64,000 nucleotides of DNA from Streptomyces sp. HNM0575 (GTDB lineage Bacteria > Actinomycetota > Actinomycetes > Streptomycetales > Streptomycetaceae): positions 310,001 through 374,000 of the forward strand of contig NZ_JAASAG010000005.1 in assembly GCF_012726265.1 (NCBI RefSeq), given 5' to 3'. The notes beneath the pieces are model-generated. The model worked only from the letters and a program-made list of their open reading frames with translations, was not told where the DNA came from and searched no databases. Shown piece after piece: positions 52,003 to 60,336 of this stretch. Position numbers and translations under genes: made by a program. Position 1 is the first letter of the stretch. Each line of letters opens with the position of its first letter.

Positions 52003-53754
52003 TCAACGGCCGTCGTGGGACCGGCCGCAGATCAGCCGCCCGTTCCTGGGCTCGCACCACTGCTGGTAGCCGGTGCGGAACTCGCCGGTCCAGCGGGCCG
52101 GCGGATAGCTGCGCCCCGGTCCCGGCCGGAAGCTGGCCGCGTCGTCCGGGTCGCCCGACCCGTCGTGGACCGCGACCTTCGGATACGGGAAGACCGGCCT
52201 GGTCCGCACGGTGCCGCCCGAGCCGTCACGCTCGGTCAGCACGATCCGCTCCGGAGCCCGGTGCCGTTCGACCCAGTCGGTGAGCGGGCCGAGCATGTCC
52301 GCCTCGTCCGGCCCGTCGCCGCCCATGCAGTGGTACATCCCGGGCATCAGATAGAGCCGGGCGTAGTCACCCGTGCCCTGTCCCGTGATCTTCCTGAGGG
52401 CCTCGTAGTAGGCGACGGTGCCCTGCGGCGGGATCGGTGCGTCGCTCAGCCCGTGCCACAGGATGAGCTTGCCGCCCGCGTCGCGGAAGTCCCGCAGGTC
52501 CGGGTCGGTGGTGTCCATGACGGGGGACGTCGCGGACAGTTCGCGGAACGTCTCGCGGTCGAAGGAGAGCTTCCGCAAGTCGTGGGCGCGGCCGTTATTG
52601 AGCTTCGCGAAGTGGCGCAGATGGCTCTCCGCGAGCCACTCGCTGACCGACGGCACCTCGGGTACGTCACGGACGATGGTGTGCTTCCAGGCCAGTTCGG
52701 AACCGACGGGCTCCCCGCCGCCGGGGTATCCCGGATAGAAGGGGACGCCGTTCTCGTCCACGGCTCCCCGGTAGATCTTGCGCGCGGCCTCGATCTTGGC
52801 CTCGGTCAGGCAGCCCGACGACTCATCGGCGCGGCAGCGCAGCGTACCGGGATCGAACGAGCAGGCACGCGGATCCGTGATCAGTCCGTCGACCAGGCCG
52901 TCACGGCCGTCGCACGACTTCAGGGCGCCCTTGTGCAGCACCGGCAGATCCTTCGGCGTGAGGAGCCGGCCGCCGTCCGGCGCCAGGTTGGCCCGCACGT
53001 TCCAGGCCATCGAGAAGGCGAAGAGCGCGACCCAGGCGCTCGCGGGGGCGCCGGCGACGATGCCGTCGAAGTCCTCGGGATAGCGCTGCGCCAGATCGAG
53101 TCCCTGACGGCCGCCGCCGGAACATCCGACGAAGTAGCTGCGGTGGGGCCGTTCGCCGTAGAAGAGGCCGGTGATGTTCTTGGCGACCACGGAGAGCTGG
53201 TGCTCGCTCTCGTAGGCGAAGTCCTTCGTGAGGGCGGGCTCCGTCGCCCAGGTCGCGTTGGTGCTGCCCACGTGGCCGCCGTTGCCGAAGGCCACCGCGA
53301 ACTCGCCCTGCCGGTAGCCGGGGCAGCGCTTCGCCATCCACGGCTGGTCGGTGGTCTCGGTGGAGATGCCGCACAGCCCGCCGCAGCCGATCTGAAGGTA
53401 GCGACCGGTCCAGGTCTTCGTGGGCAGCCGCATCGTGAACTGGTGCTGCGGGGCGATCAGCGCCGTCACCTCGCAGAACTCCGGGGTGCTCCCGGTCGCC
53501 TCCACGAGCTTGGCGGACTCGATCGCCGCGGTCTCGCCGGGCAGTGCGCCGACCTTCCGTACGGCCAGGGCGGAACAGTCCATCCGGGGTCCGGTGACGG
53601 GCGACGCCTGCGGCGAGGACGCGTGCGGCGCGGATGCGCCCGGTGAGGTGGGCTCATTTCGCGCGGGCCCGGCGGCGCTCGCCGTCAGGCCCGCCATGAG
53701 GATCAGGGCGATCCCGCAGATGCTCGGCTTCCTCGTCCACCGTGGACCTTTCAT
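52003..53754 (-). CDS. Secreted tannase/feruloyl esterase-family hydrolase
   Basis: A 583-residue enzyme with a signal peptide (MKGPRWTRKPSICGIALILM, then AGLTASAAGPA) and a Ser/Pro-rich spacer. The catalytic serine is in the family motif YFVGCSGGGRQGLDLAQ, an aspartate is near KLILWHGLSDAPI, and the histidine is in LMPGMYHCMGGDGPDE; the paired cysteines around Ser and His are typical. It cleaves esters of gallic or hydroxycinnamic acids outside the cell. The freed acid would be used by the ligase-hydratase-SDR operon. The ATG at 53754 has GGGAGGG immediately upstream, unusually close. Confidence 0.88.
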   Translation of the reverse strand: MKGPRWTRKPSICGIALILMAGLTASAAGPARNEPTSPGASAPHASSPQASPVTGPRMDCSALAVRKVGALPGETAAIESAKLVEATGSTPEFCEVTALIAPQHQFTMRLPTKTWTGRYLQIGCGGLCGISTETTDQPWMAKRCPGYRQGEFAVAFGNGGHVGSTNATWATEPALTKDFAYESEHQLSVVAKNITGLFYGERPHRSYFVGCSGGGRQGLDLAQRYPEDFDGIVAGAPASAWVALFAFSMAWNVRANLAPDGGRLLTPKDLPVLHKGALKSCDGRDGLVDGLITDPRACSFDPGTLRCRADESSGCLTEAKIEAARKIYRGAVDENGVPFYPGYPGGGEPVGSELAWKHTIVRDVPEVPSVSEWLAESHLRHFAKLNNGRAHDLRKLSFDRETFRELSATSPVMDTTDPDLRDFRDAGGKLILWHGLSDAPIPPQGTVAYYEALRKITGQGTGDYARLYLMPGMYHCMGGDGPDEADMLGPLTDWVERHRAPERIVLTERDGSGGTVRTRPVFPYPKVAVHDGSGDPDDAASFRPGPGRSYPPARWTGEFRTGYQQWCEPRNGRLICGRSHDGR

Positions 53755-54115
53755 GCCCTCCCGCCTTTCATCTACGGGCCCCGGCCCGGTCGTTCGTCCG
53801 GTGGCGGCTCGGCCCTCCGCGTCCGTGCGCCGAAGGGGCGGTACCTTTTTGGGTAACTTAGTACCCGCAATCGTATTGCACAAGGCGTGTGCCGCGTCCG
53901 GTGCGGGCCGGGCGGGCCGGGCGGGGAGGACGGGGCGGAGCCGGTGCGGACGGCGTGCGGGGCGGCCCTTCGGCACAGCCTTGATCACGTCGGACCGCCC
54001 CGTGCGTCGAGACTGCTGCCCGTGGTCTGGTCTTCGAAGTACGCCCGCGAGAAGATGACGGTGTCGTTTCTTCGCATGTCAGGGACGATTTCGCAGCGTC
54101 AACGGGAGGACTGGT
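53755..54115. promoter_or_regulatory. 361-bp divergent region between the esterase and LysR genes
   Basis: It contains the operator-like site at 53840-53865 and a G-rich stretch of GCCGGGCGG-type repeats (53900-53940). No gene is supported. The ribosome site of the LysR gene (GGGAGGA) is at 54104. Confidence 0.55.
53840..53865. promoter_or_regulatory. TetR operator candidate 3 (upstream of the esterase)
   Basis: GGTAC-N16-GTACC, with an inner GGGTA-N6-TACCC palindrome. It is the best-conserved partner of the site at 51177, about 86 bases upstream of the esterase start. Confidence 0.7.
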
Positions 54116-55075
54116 GTGACGCCAACTCAGCTTCGGGCGTTCGCCGCCGTCGTCCGTCTCAGCTCCGTCAAGCTGGCCGCCGCCGATCTTTCCGTGACCG
54201 AGGCGGCGATCTCGATGCACATCGCCCACCTACGCAAGGAGCTGGGCGACAAGCTGTTCACGCGTACGGCAGCCGGGCTCGCCTTCACGCCGGGCGGGCT
54301 GCGGCTGGCGAGCCGTGCGTCCGAGATGCTTGGGCTCCAGGCCCGCACCGTTCTCGAAGTGAGCCAGGCGGGGGCCGGCCGGAGAATGCTGCGCATCGCC
54401 TCGTCGAATCTCTTCGCCGAGCACGCGGCGCCGGGACTGATCGAGCTGTTCGCGAGCCGTGCCGACGATCTGGACGTCGAACTCAGCGAGCACAGCCCCC
54501 AGAGGTTCGCGGGCATGCTGCTCACCCGCGAAGTGGATGTCGCGATCGGCCCGCGCCCGGGAACCGTCGACGGGTCCGTGACCTGCACGCCGTTCCTGAA
54601 CTACCAGCTGATGGCGGTCGTCAGCCCCGATCACCCGCTGTGCGGAGTGGCCTCGCCCAGCGTCGGAGAGCTGCGGGCGCAGACCTGGCTGCTCGGTCCC
54701 TCCGCGGCCGACCGGGTCGGGCTCGTGCCCTCCCTGCTACGGAAGATCAACGTGCCCGAGGAGCATCAGCAGATCTTCCAGAGCCATGCGGCGGCGGTCG
54801 AGGAGGCCAAGCGCGGCAAGGGCATCGCGCTGGCAGTGGCCTTCGCGGTCTCCCAGGACATCGCGGGGGGCTACCTCAGGCCTCTCGCGGGCAAGTACGC
54901 GCAGGCGAAGGGCGCCTGGAACATCCTGACGCTCGCCGGAGCGGGGGCTCCCGCCGCGGCGGCGGAGCTGACACGGTTCGTGACCACGCCGCGCGCCACC
55001 CAGGCGATGCTGCGCGGCGCGGGCGTCACCGCGGGACGGTTCCGTCCCGCGATCCACGTGACCCTGTGGAGCTAG
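54116..55075 (+). CDS. LysR-family transcriptional regulator (probable cox regulator)
   Basis: A 319-residue LTTR: the N-terminal winged helix (MTPTQLRAFAAVVRLSSVKLAAADLSVTEAAISMHIAHLRKELG begins the domain) and a periplasmic-binding-protein-like effector domain (MLRIASSNLFAEHAAPGLIELF). The GTG at 54116 has GGGAGGA upstream. It faces the CO dehydrogenase operon end to end and is the only regulator near it. Its TAG stop uses the TA at which an IS630-type element inserted; the stop is intact. Confidence 0.88.
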   Translation: MTPTQLRAFAAVVRLSSVKLAAADLSVTEAAISMHIAHLRKELGDKLFTRTAAGLAFTPGGLRLASRASEMLGLQARTVLEVSQAGAGRRMLRIASSNLFAEHAAPGLIELFASRADDLDVELSEHSPQRFAGMLLTREVDVAIGPRPGTVDGSVTCTPFLNYQLMAVVSPDHPLCGVASPSVGELRAQTWLLGPSAADRVGLVPSLLRKINVPEEHQQIFQSHAAAVEEAKRGKGIALAVAFAVSQDIAGGYLRPLAGKYAQAKGAWNILTLAGAGAPAAAAELTRFVTTPRATQAMLRGAGVTAGRFRPAIHVTLWS

Positions 55076-55103
55076 CGCTGTGACTGCATAGGTTCGCCGG
55101 GTT
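55075..55103 (+). repeat. Left terminal inverted repeat of the IS630-type element
   Basis: 29 bp beginning GCGCTGTGACTGCATAGG, mismatching the right repeat at 3 positions. Confidence 0.85.
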
Positions 55104-55157
55104 GGTGGTCGGGACGGTTGGATGTGCGTGAGGTCCGATCCGATCGCTGGAGGTGCG

Positions 55158-56279
55158 GTGGCTGAGCCTGTCCGTGTGCGCAGACTGACCGACCAGGAGG
55201 GGCAGCGGTTGCAGCAGATCGTGCGCCGGGGCAGTACCAGCTCGGTGCGCTACCGGCGGGCGATGATGTTGTTGGCCTCGGCAGGCGGCAACCGTGTACC
55301 GGTGATCGCCCAGCTGGTGGCGGCCGATGAGGACACGGTCCGGGATGTGATCCACCGGTTCAACGAGATCGGCCTGGCTTGCCTGGACCCTCGGTGGGCG
55401 GGAGGCCGTCCCCGCCAACTCAGCCCTGACGATGAGGACTTCGTCGTCCAGACGGCCACTACCCACCCGACCAAGCTCGGCCAGCCCTTCACCCGCTGGT
55501 CGATCCGCAAGCTCGTGATCTACCTGCACCGTGTCCACGGCCGGGTGATCCGTATCGGCCGCGAGGCCTTACGCCGCCTGCTCGCCCGCCGCGGCGTCAC
55601 CTTCCGGCGCACCAAGACGTGGAAGGAGTCACCGGATCCCGAGCGTGAGACAAAGCTGGATCGCATCGAGTACGTCCTGGACCGCTTCCCGGACAGGGTC
55701 TTCGCGTTCGACGAGTTCGGCCCGCTCGGGATCCGGCCCACCGCAGGCTCGGGCTGAGCCGAGCAAAGCCATCCCGACCGATTGCCGGCCACTTACCACC
55801 GCACCCACGGCGTGCGGTACTTCCACGGCTGCTACTCGGTCGGCGACGACACGTTGTGGGGCGTCAACCGCCGCAAGAAGGGAGCCGTGAACACGCTGGC
55901 CGCGCTGAAGTCGATCCGCACCGCTCGGCCCGACGGCTCCCCCATCTACGTGATCCTGGACAACCTCTCCGCGCACAAGAGCGCCGATATCCGGCACTGG
56001 GCGAAGAAGAACCGCGTCGAACTGTGCTTCACCCCTACCTACGCGTCCTGGGCCAACCCCATCGAGGCCCACTTCGGACCACTGCGGCAGTTCACCGTCG
56101 CCAACTCCAACCACCCCAACCACCCGGTACAGACCCGGGCCCTGCACGCTTACCTGCGCTGGCGCAATGCCAACGCCCGCCACCGGGATGTCCTGGCCGC
56201 CGAACGCCGCGAACGCGCCCGCATCCGCAGCGAGAAGGGCATCCGCTGGGGCGGACGCCCCCTCACCACAGCAGCCTGA
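55158..56279 (+). pseudogene. IS630-family transposase with in-frame TGA
   Basis: The frame encodes a helix-turn-helix region (VPVIAQLVAADEDTVRDVIHRF), then the DDE domain: first Asp in VFAFDEFGPLG, second in YVILDNLSAHKS, Glu in SWANPIEAHFGPL. After IRPTAGSG a TGA (55755-55757) interrupts the same frame, and translation resumes with AEQSHPDRLPATYHRTHG. Family members have Trp (TGG) at this place, so this is a G-to-A nonsense change, not a programmed frameshift. The GTG at 55158 with GGAGG upstream is the likely original start. The protein would lose the second and third catalytic acids. Confidence 0.88.
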
Positions 56280-56299
56280 CGGCCTGCGTGGCGCCGTCT

Positions 56300-57067
56300 T
56301 CAGTCGCGGACGGCGGCCTCACGGAGGAATCGTGTCAGCAGGTCAGCCACCGTGTCGGGCTGCTCCAAGCCCGGCAGGTGGCCAGCCCAGGGCAGTTCCA
56401 GGTGGTGGGCGCTGGAGATCTGCTTCGGCAGACGGGCGGCGATCTCGCGGAAGTCCGCCAGGTCGTGCGCGCCCGACACGGCCAGGCAGGGTGCTTTGAT
56501 CCGCGCGAGGTCGACTTGCGCTTCGGTCGGAGCGAACTCCTCCTTCGCGGCCCACTGCACCTCGAAGGCGTGCCGCTGCATCCGGCGGACCTCTTCGCGG
56601 ACCTCGTCACTGGCCTCCGGTCCCAGCCACGTCTCCACGTTCAGCTCGACGGCCCCCGCGAGGTCGTCTGCTGCGAACAGCGCGTCCTCCCGTTCAGCGA
56701 AGGACCGCAGCGCGGCGCCGGGAACATGTCCCGGCATCGCGGCGCAGAGCAGCACCAGGGCCGTGACCGCGCCCGGACAGGTTGCCGCCACCTCCAGGGC
56801 GACCTGCCCGCCGTATGAAGCCCCGACCAGAGCGGCCCGTTCGATGCCCAGGTGGTCCAGAAGGTCCGCGACATCCCCGGCATCGCTGTACGGGCCATCC
56901 GCCACGGGGGAGTCACCGAACCCCCGGAAGTCGCACCGGACCACCCGGTACCCGGCATTGACCAGCACCGGCCACTGCGGGTCCCACATGCGCCGGTCAC
57001 ACACCGACGAGTGCAGCAGCACCAGAGCAGGACCGCCATCCCCTGAGATGTCGTGGGAGAGAGTCAT
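56300..57067 (-). CDS. Alpha/beta-hydrolase carried inside the IS element
   Basis: A 255-residue alpha/beta hydrolase: LVLLHSSVCDRRMWDPQW (oxyanion region), CDFRGFGDSP, nucleophile GASYGGQVAL, acid in AVSGAHDLADF and histidine in LPWAGHLPGLEQP. It resembles 3-oxoadipate enol-lactonase-type and haloperoxidase-type hydrolases of unknown substrate. The gene lies fully between the terminal repeats, antisense to the transposase and 20 bp from its stop, so it travels with the element. The start may be this ATG or a GTG nine codons upstream at 57094. It has no link to the CO dehydrogenase genes. Confidence 0.85.
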   Translation of the reverse strand: MTLSHDISGDGGPALVLLHSSVCDRRMWDPQWPVLVNAGYRVVRCDFRGFGDSPVADGPYSDAGDVADLLDHLGIERAALVGASYGGQVALEVAATCPGAVTALVLLCAAMPGHVPGAALRSFAEREDALFAADDLAGAVELNVETWLGPEASDEVREEVRRMQRHAFEVQWAAKEEFAPTEAQVDLARIKAPCLAVSGAHDLADFREIAARLPKQISSAHHLELPWAGHLPGLEQPDTVADLLTRFLREAAVRD

Positions 57068-57150
57068 CCGGCGGACCGTAGCGGACACTGCCACCCGAGG
57101 GCACTGAATATTTGGCGCCCACCTACGACACGGCTCTCTCCGATGCCATG

Positions 57151-57179
57151 AACCCGGCGGACCTATGCGGTCACAGCAC
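57151..57179 (-). repeat. Right terminal inverted repeat of the IS630-type element
   Basis: 29 bp complementary to the left end with 3 mismatches; followed by the TA duplication at 57180-57181. Confidence 0.85.
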
Positions 57180-58516
57180 TAGCGCGTGCCGGGGCTCGCG
57201 GCCTGGGGGCCCCTCCCGGACGGGGCCCGGGGGAGGGACTCCGCGGACACGCCCCGGCCGCGGCCCGCCGCGTGACGGCCGGAGCGCGGGCCCGCGGCGG
57301 ACGGAGCCGCGCAGCGTGAGATCTCGGCCAGCACGGCGGCGAGCGAGCGGAACGTGTCCGCGGGCAGCAGCAGATCGCAGTGCGGCAGGGCCGCCGCCAT
57401 CGCCGCCACGCGTGGTTCGAACCCCGGGGCCGACGCCCGCGGATTCATCCAGATCACCCTGTACGCGCGGCGGTTCAGCCACGCCATGACGGCGGTCAGC
57501 TCCTCCGCCGGATCGGAGTCCCAGCCGTCGGAGCCGATGATCACGACGGCTCCGCGCAGGCAGTCGCCGTGGTGCGAGGTCAGCAGCGTACGGAGGCTGG
57601 TCGCGATCCGCGTGCCGCCGAAGCGGTCGGTCACCTTCGCCGTCGCCTCCTCGACGGCGGCCTGTGCCGAGCGGTGCGACAGGGCGCCGGTCAGCCGCGT
57701 CAGCGACGTACCGAAGGCGAAGACCTCCGCGTGAGCGGTGCGCGCGAGGGCCCGCATCAGGTGGAGATAGGCCGTGGCCTGCGCCTGCATCGACTTGCTG
57801 ACGTCGCACACCATCACCACGCGACGTGGCTTGCGGGCGGGCCCGGAGCGCACCAGCTCCAGCGGCTCCCAGCCGGTGCGCCGCGAGCGGGCCACGGTCT
57901 CGCGGAAGGCGATGCGGCGCCCCGGTGCGCGGCTCGTGTACCGGCGGGAGCGCCGAAGCGGCCAGTCGCGTACGGCGGACTCCAGCCACCGGCCGAGCAA
58001 CGCCGTCTCCTCCGGGGTGAGTTGCTCGAACGGCGCGTCCACCGGGCCGTCCGTCCCGCTGGGCAGCCGCTCGGGCACCGCGAACGCGCCGTCCGCGTCA
58101 CGGGAACCCGCGACGGCCTGCGGACGAGTCACCCACGGCAGGGGGCCCGCTCCGGACGGGGAGCCGGGCGGCACGGACGGCGGGGAGCCGCCGGAGTCGC
58201 CGGCGTGCGGGGCGCCGCCGAGGCCGTCCCGCCGTGCGTTCGGATCCAGCTCCAGCACGGCGTCCTCGAAGACGGCCGCGAACACCCGGTCGAACAGGGC
58301 GAGTTCGGAGTGCGCCCGTACGAGAGAGACCCGCGCGCTCCAGTACAGGGACGTACGGGTCAGGGTGGGCGAGGCCGCGAGCGCCCGTACGAAGACCTCG
58401 GTGGAGGCGAGATCCACCGGCATGCCGCCCGCGCGCAGGCGTGCCGACAGGGCGACGGCGAACGCCGCCCTGTCGACGTGCCTCAGCAGCGGTGCGACCG
58501 CCGGATCAGGAGACAT
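57179..58516 (-). CDS. coxE: CoxE-like VWA-domain protein
   Basis: A 445-residue protein of the CoxE family with a von Willebrand A domain in the C-terminal half; the metal-ion-dependent adhesion site is DVSKS in VVMVCDVSKSMQAQ. CoxE works with the CoxD AAA+ ATPase in maturing the copper/sulfur-modified active site of CO dehydrogenase. The middle and the C-terminal tail are Gly/Pro/Arg-rich. Its TAG stop includes the last base of the inserted IS element plus the duplicated TA, so the protein end is unchanged. It lies 6 bp after coxG. Confidence 0.87.
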   Translation of the reverse strand: MSPDPAVAPLLRHVDRAAFAVALSARLRAGGMPVDLASTEVFVRALAASPTLTRTSLYWSARVSLVRAHSELALFDRVFAAVFEDAVLELDPNARRDGLGGAPHAGDSGGSPPSVPPGSPSGAGPLPWVTRPQAVAGSRDADGAFAVPERLPSGTDGPVDAPFEQLTPEETALLGRWLESAVRDWPLRRSRRYTSRAPGRRIAFRETVARSRRTGWEPLELVRSGPARKPRRVVMVCDVSKSMQAQATAYLHLMRALARTAHAEVFAFGTSLTRLTGALSHRSAQAAVEEATAKVTDRFGGTRIATSLRTLLTSHHGDCLRGAVVIIGSDGWDSDPAEELTAVMAWLNRRAYRVIWMNPRASAPGFEPRVAAMAAALPHCDLLLPADTFRSLAAVLAEISRCAAPSAAGPRSGRHAAGRGRGVSAESLPRAPSGRGPQAASPGTR

Positions 58517-58522
58517 CGAGCG

Positions 58523-59314
58523 TCAGGAGACAACGAGCCAGACGACCACCGCGACGACGACGATGAGGCCGGCCACCGCGGGGATCAGGCGCTTGTACAC
58601 GGACGTTCCGGCCAGGCCCATGAGGTCCAGCGGCTGCGACTCCGGCTTCCCGGCGGTCTGTCCGACAGCTTGTCCGACGGCCGTTCCGCTCTTGGACGGG
58701 GCGGCTGAAGCGGCAGGCTCCGGTTCCTCCGGTCGCCGCTCGGCGGCGTGCTGTTCGGTTTCCGTCGCCGTACGGCCGTCCGCGCCCTGCTGTTCGCTCA
58801 CCGCGGGCCCCGTGCCCGTAGCGCCCGCGGGAGCGGGGTCCGCCGCCGTGCCCTCGTGCTCTGTCGCGGCGGGAGCGAGCAGTTGGGCCTCCAGGTTCTC
58901 CACGAACTGCCCGAGCAGCTTCGTGGAGACCTCCTTGATCATCCCGCTGCCGAACTGGGCGATCTTTCCTGTGACGTTGAGGTCGGTGCTGACGGAGACG
59001 ACGGTCTTATCGCCTTCCGCGCGCATCCGCGCGTCGATCAGGGCCGAGGCGTTGCCCGCGCCCCTCGAGTCCTTGCCCTTCGCGCTGATCACGGCGTGGT
59101 GGGCGGCGTCGTCCTTCTCGACGAACTGGGCCGTCCCCGCGTACTGGCTGATCACCGGCCCGACCTTGACCCGTACCTTGCCGGAGTAGACGTCCCCGTC
59201 GACGCCGGTGAGCTGGGCACCGGGCAGGCAGGGAGCGATGCCTTCCAGGTCGGTGAGCACCTCCCAGGCCCGCTCTGCCGGAACACCGACGGTGAACTCG
59301 TTGTCGATCTTCAT
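58523..59314 (-). CDS. coxG: CoxG-like SRPBCC protein with C-terminal membrane anchor
   Basis: A 263-residue protein. Residues 1-150 are the CoxG/SRPBCC domain (MKIDNEFTVGVPAERAWEVLTD, LEGIAPCLPGAQL, VGPVISQYAGTAQF). A disordered Glu/Ala/Pro linker follows, and one hydrophobic helix (AVAGLIVVVAVVVWLVVS) forms the extreme C terminus. CoxG proteins recruit CO dehydrogenase to the membrane and bind quinone, so a tail anchor fits. The ATG at 59314 has GAGAGGAA upstream. The 116-bp gap before it shows repeats of GGCCGGTCGTCCGCGTCCTGACC type. Confidence 0.88.
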   Translation of the reverse strand: MKIDNEFTVGVPAERAWEVLTDLEGIAPCLPGAQLTGVDGDVYSGKVRVKVGPVISQYAGTAQFVEKDDAAHHAVISAKGKDSRGAGNASALIDARMRAEGDKTVVSVSTDLNVTGKIAQFGSGMIKEVSTKLLGQFVENLEAQLLAPAATEHEGTAADPAPAGATGTGPAVSEQQGADGRTATETEQHAAERRPEEPEPAASAAPSKSGTAVGQAVGQTAGKPESQPLDLMGLAGTSVYKRLIPAVAGLIVVVAVVVWLVVS

Positions 59315-59430
59315 GAGTTCCTCTCTGCTTGGCTGGGCGTCTCTGCTTGGCCGGTCGTCCGCGTCCTGACCGGGTGTCCGCGTCCTGACCGGGCGTCTCG
59401 ACCGGGCCCTGACGGGCGTGCCGGCCGGTA

Positions 59431-60336
59431 TCAGGCCGACGCCGATTCGGGATGACCGAGTTCGTCGAGGGCGTCGGTGATCGCGGTGCGGTCGTCCGGG
59501 CTCTTGGCGAGGGCTCCGAGCGTGCTGACGATGTCGGCGCGCAGGAGTTCGGAGACCTTCAGTACGGACAGGGCGGAGACCCAGTCGATGGTCTCGGCCA
59601 TGCCCGGCGGCTTCTCCAGGTCCAGCCCCCGTGCCCGGCCGACGAAGTCCGTGGCCGAGGCGATCAGAGGCTCGTTCGCCGTGGGCACCCTGCGGCGGAC
59701 GATCTCGGCGGCACGGGCGGCGGGCGGAAAGTCGATCCAGTGGTAGAGGCAGCGGCGGCGCAGGGCGTCGTGCAGTTCGCGGCTGCGGTTGGAGGTGAGG
59801 ACGACGTACGGCGGCCGGACGGCCCTGAAGGTGCGCAGCTCGGGCACGGTGACCGCGGCCTCGCCGAGGAACTCCAGCAGCAGCGCCTCGAACTCCTCGT
59901 CGGCACGGTCGATTTCGTCGATCAGCAGCACCGGTGCGGTGGGCCCGGTGTGCCTGACCGCGCGGAGGATCGGCCTGTCCTGGAGGAACTCCTCGCCGAA
60001 CAGGTCGGCCTCCGCGAGCCGTTCGTGCCGTGACTCCGCGAGCCGGATCGCGAGCAGCTGGCGCTGATGGTTCCACTCGTAGAGGGTTTCGGCGGCGGTC
60101 AGACCCTCGTAGCACTGGAGCCTGATGAGCGGGGTGTCCAGGGCGGCGGCCATGGCCTTCGCCGCGGCGGTCTTGCCGACGCCCGGTTCTCCCTCCAGCA
60201 GCAGCGGCCGGCCGAGGGCCATGGCGAGGAACAGGGCGGTGGAGGTGCCCTCTTCGACGAGGTAGTCGACCTCGTCCAGGCGGCGCGCGACGTCCGCGGG
60301 GCCGGTGAACGGGGGGTCCGTGACGACGCCGCTCAC
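59431..60336 (-). CDS. coxD: CoxD-like MoxR AAA+ ATPase
   Basis: A 301-residue MoxR-type ATPase: Walker A GEPGVGKTAAAK, Walker B VLLIDEIDRAD, sensor LTSNRSRELHDALRRRC. CoxD unfolds or remodels apo-CO dehydrogenase during insertion of the [CuSMoO2] site. The GTG at 60336 overlaps the upstream stop by 4 bp. Together with CoxE it forms the usual MoxR-VWA chaperone pair. Confidence 0.9.
   Translation of the reverse strand: MSGVVTDPPFTGPADVARRLDEVDYLVEEGTSTALFLAMALGRPLLLEGEPGVGKTAAAKAMAAALDTPLIRLQCYEGLTAAETLYEWNHQRQLLAIRLAESRHERLAEADLFGEEFLQDRPILRAVRHTGPTAPVLLIDEIDRADEEFEALLLEFLGEAAVTVPELRTFRAVRPPYVVLTSNRSRELHDALRRRCLYHWIDFPPAARAAEIVRRRVPTANEPLIASATDFVGRARGLDLEKPPGMAETIDWVSALSVLKVSELLRADIVSTLGALAKSPDDRTAITDALDELGHPESASA

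Larger units (their letters stand above)
55075..57179. mobile_element. IS630-family element with hydrolase cargo, 2.1 kb
   Basis: Imperfect terminal inverted repeats of 29 bp (55075-55103 and 57151-57179; 26 of 29 match, starting GCGCTGTGAC and GTGCTGTGAC) bound the element. It is flanked by TA duplications (55073-55074 and 57180-57181), the IS630/Tc1-mariner target. It carries a transposase with an in-frame stop and, unusually, a complete alpha/beta-hydrolase gene on the other strand. Typical IS630 elements are about 1.1 kb without cargo. The insertion lies exactly in the CTAG shared by the stop codons of LysR and coxE. Confidence 0.85.

Noticed and set aside
55158..56279. Programmed frameshift of an IS630 transposase
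   Set aside because: Both halves are in the same frame; the break is a single TGA where the family has Trp, so a nonsense mutation is the simpler reading.
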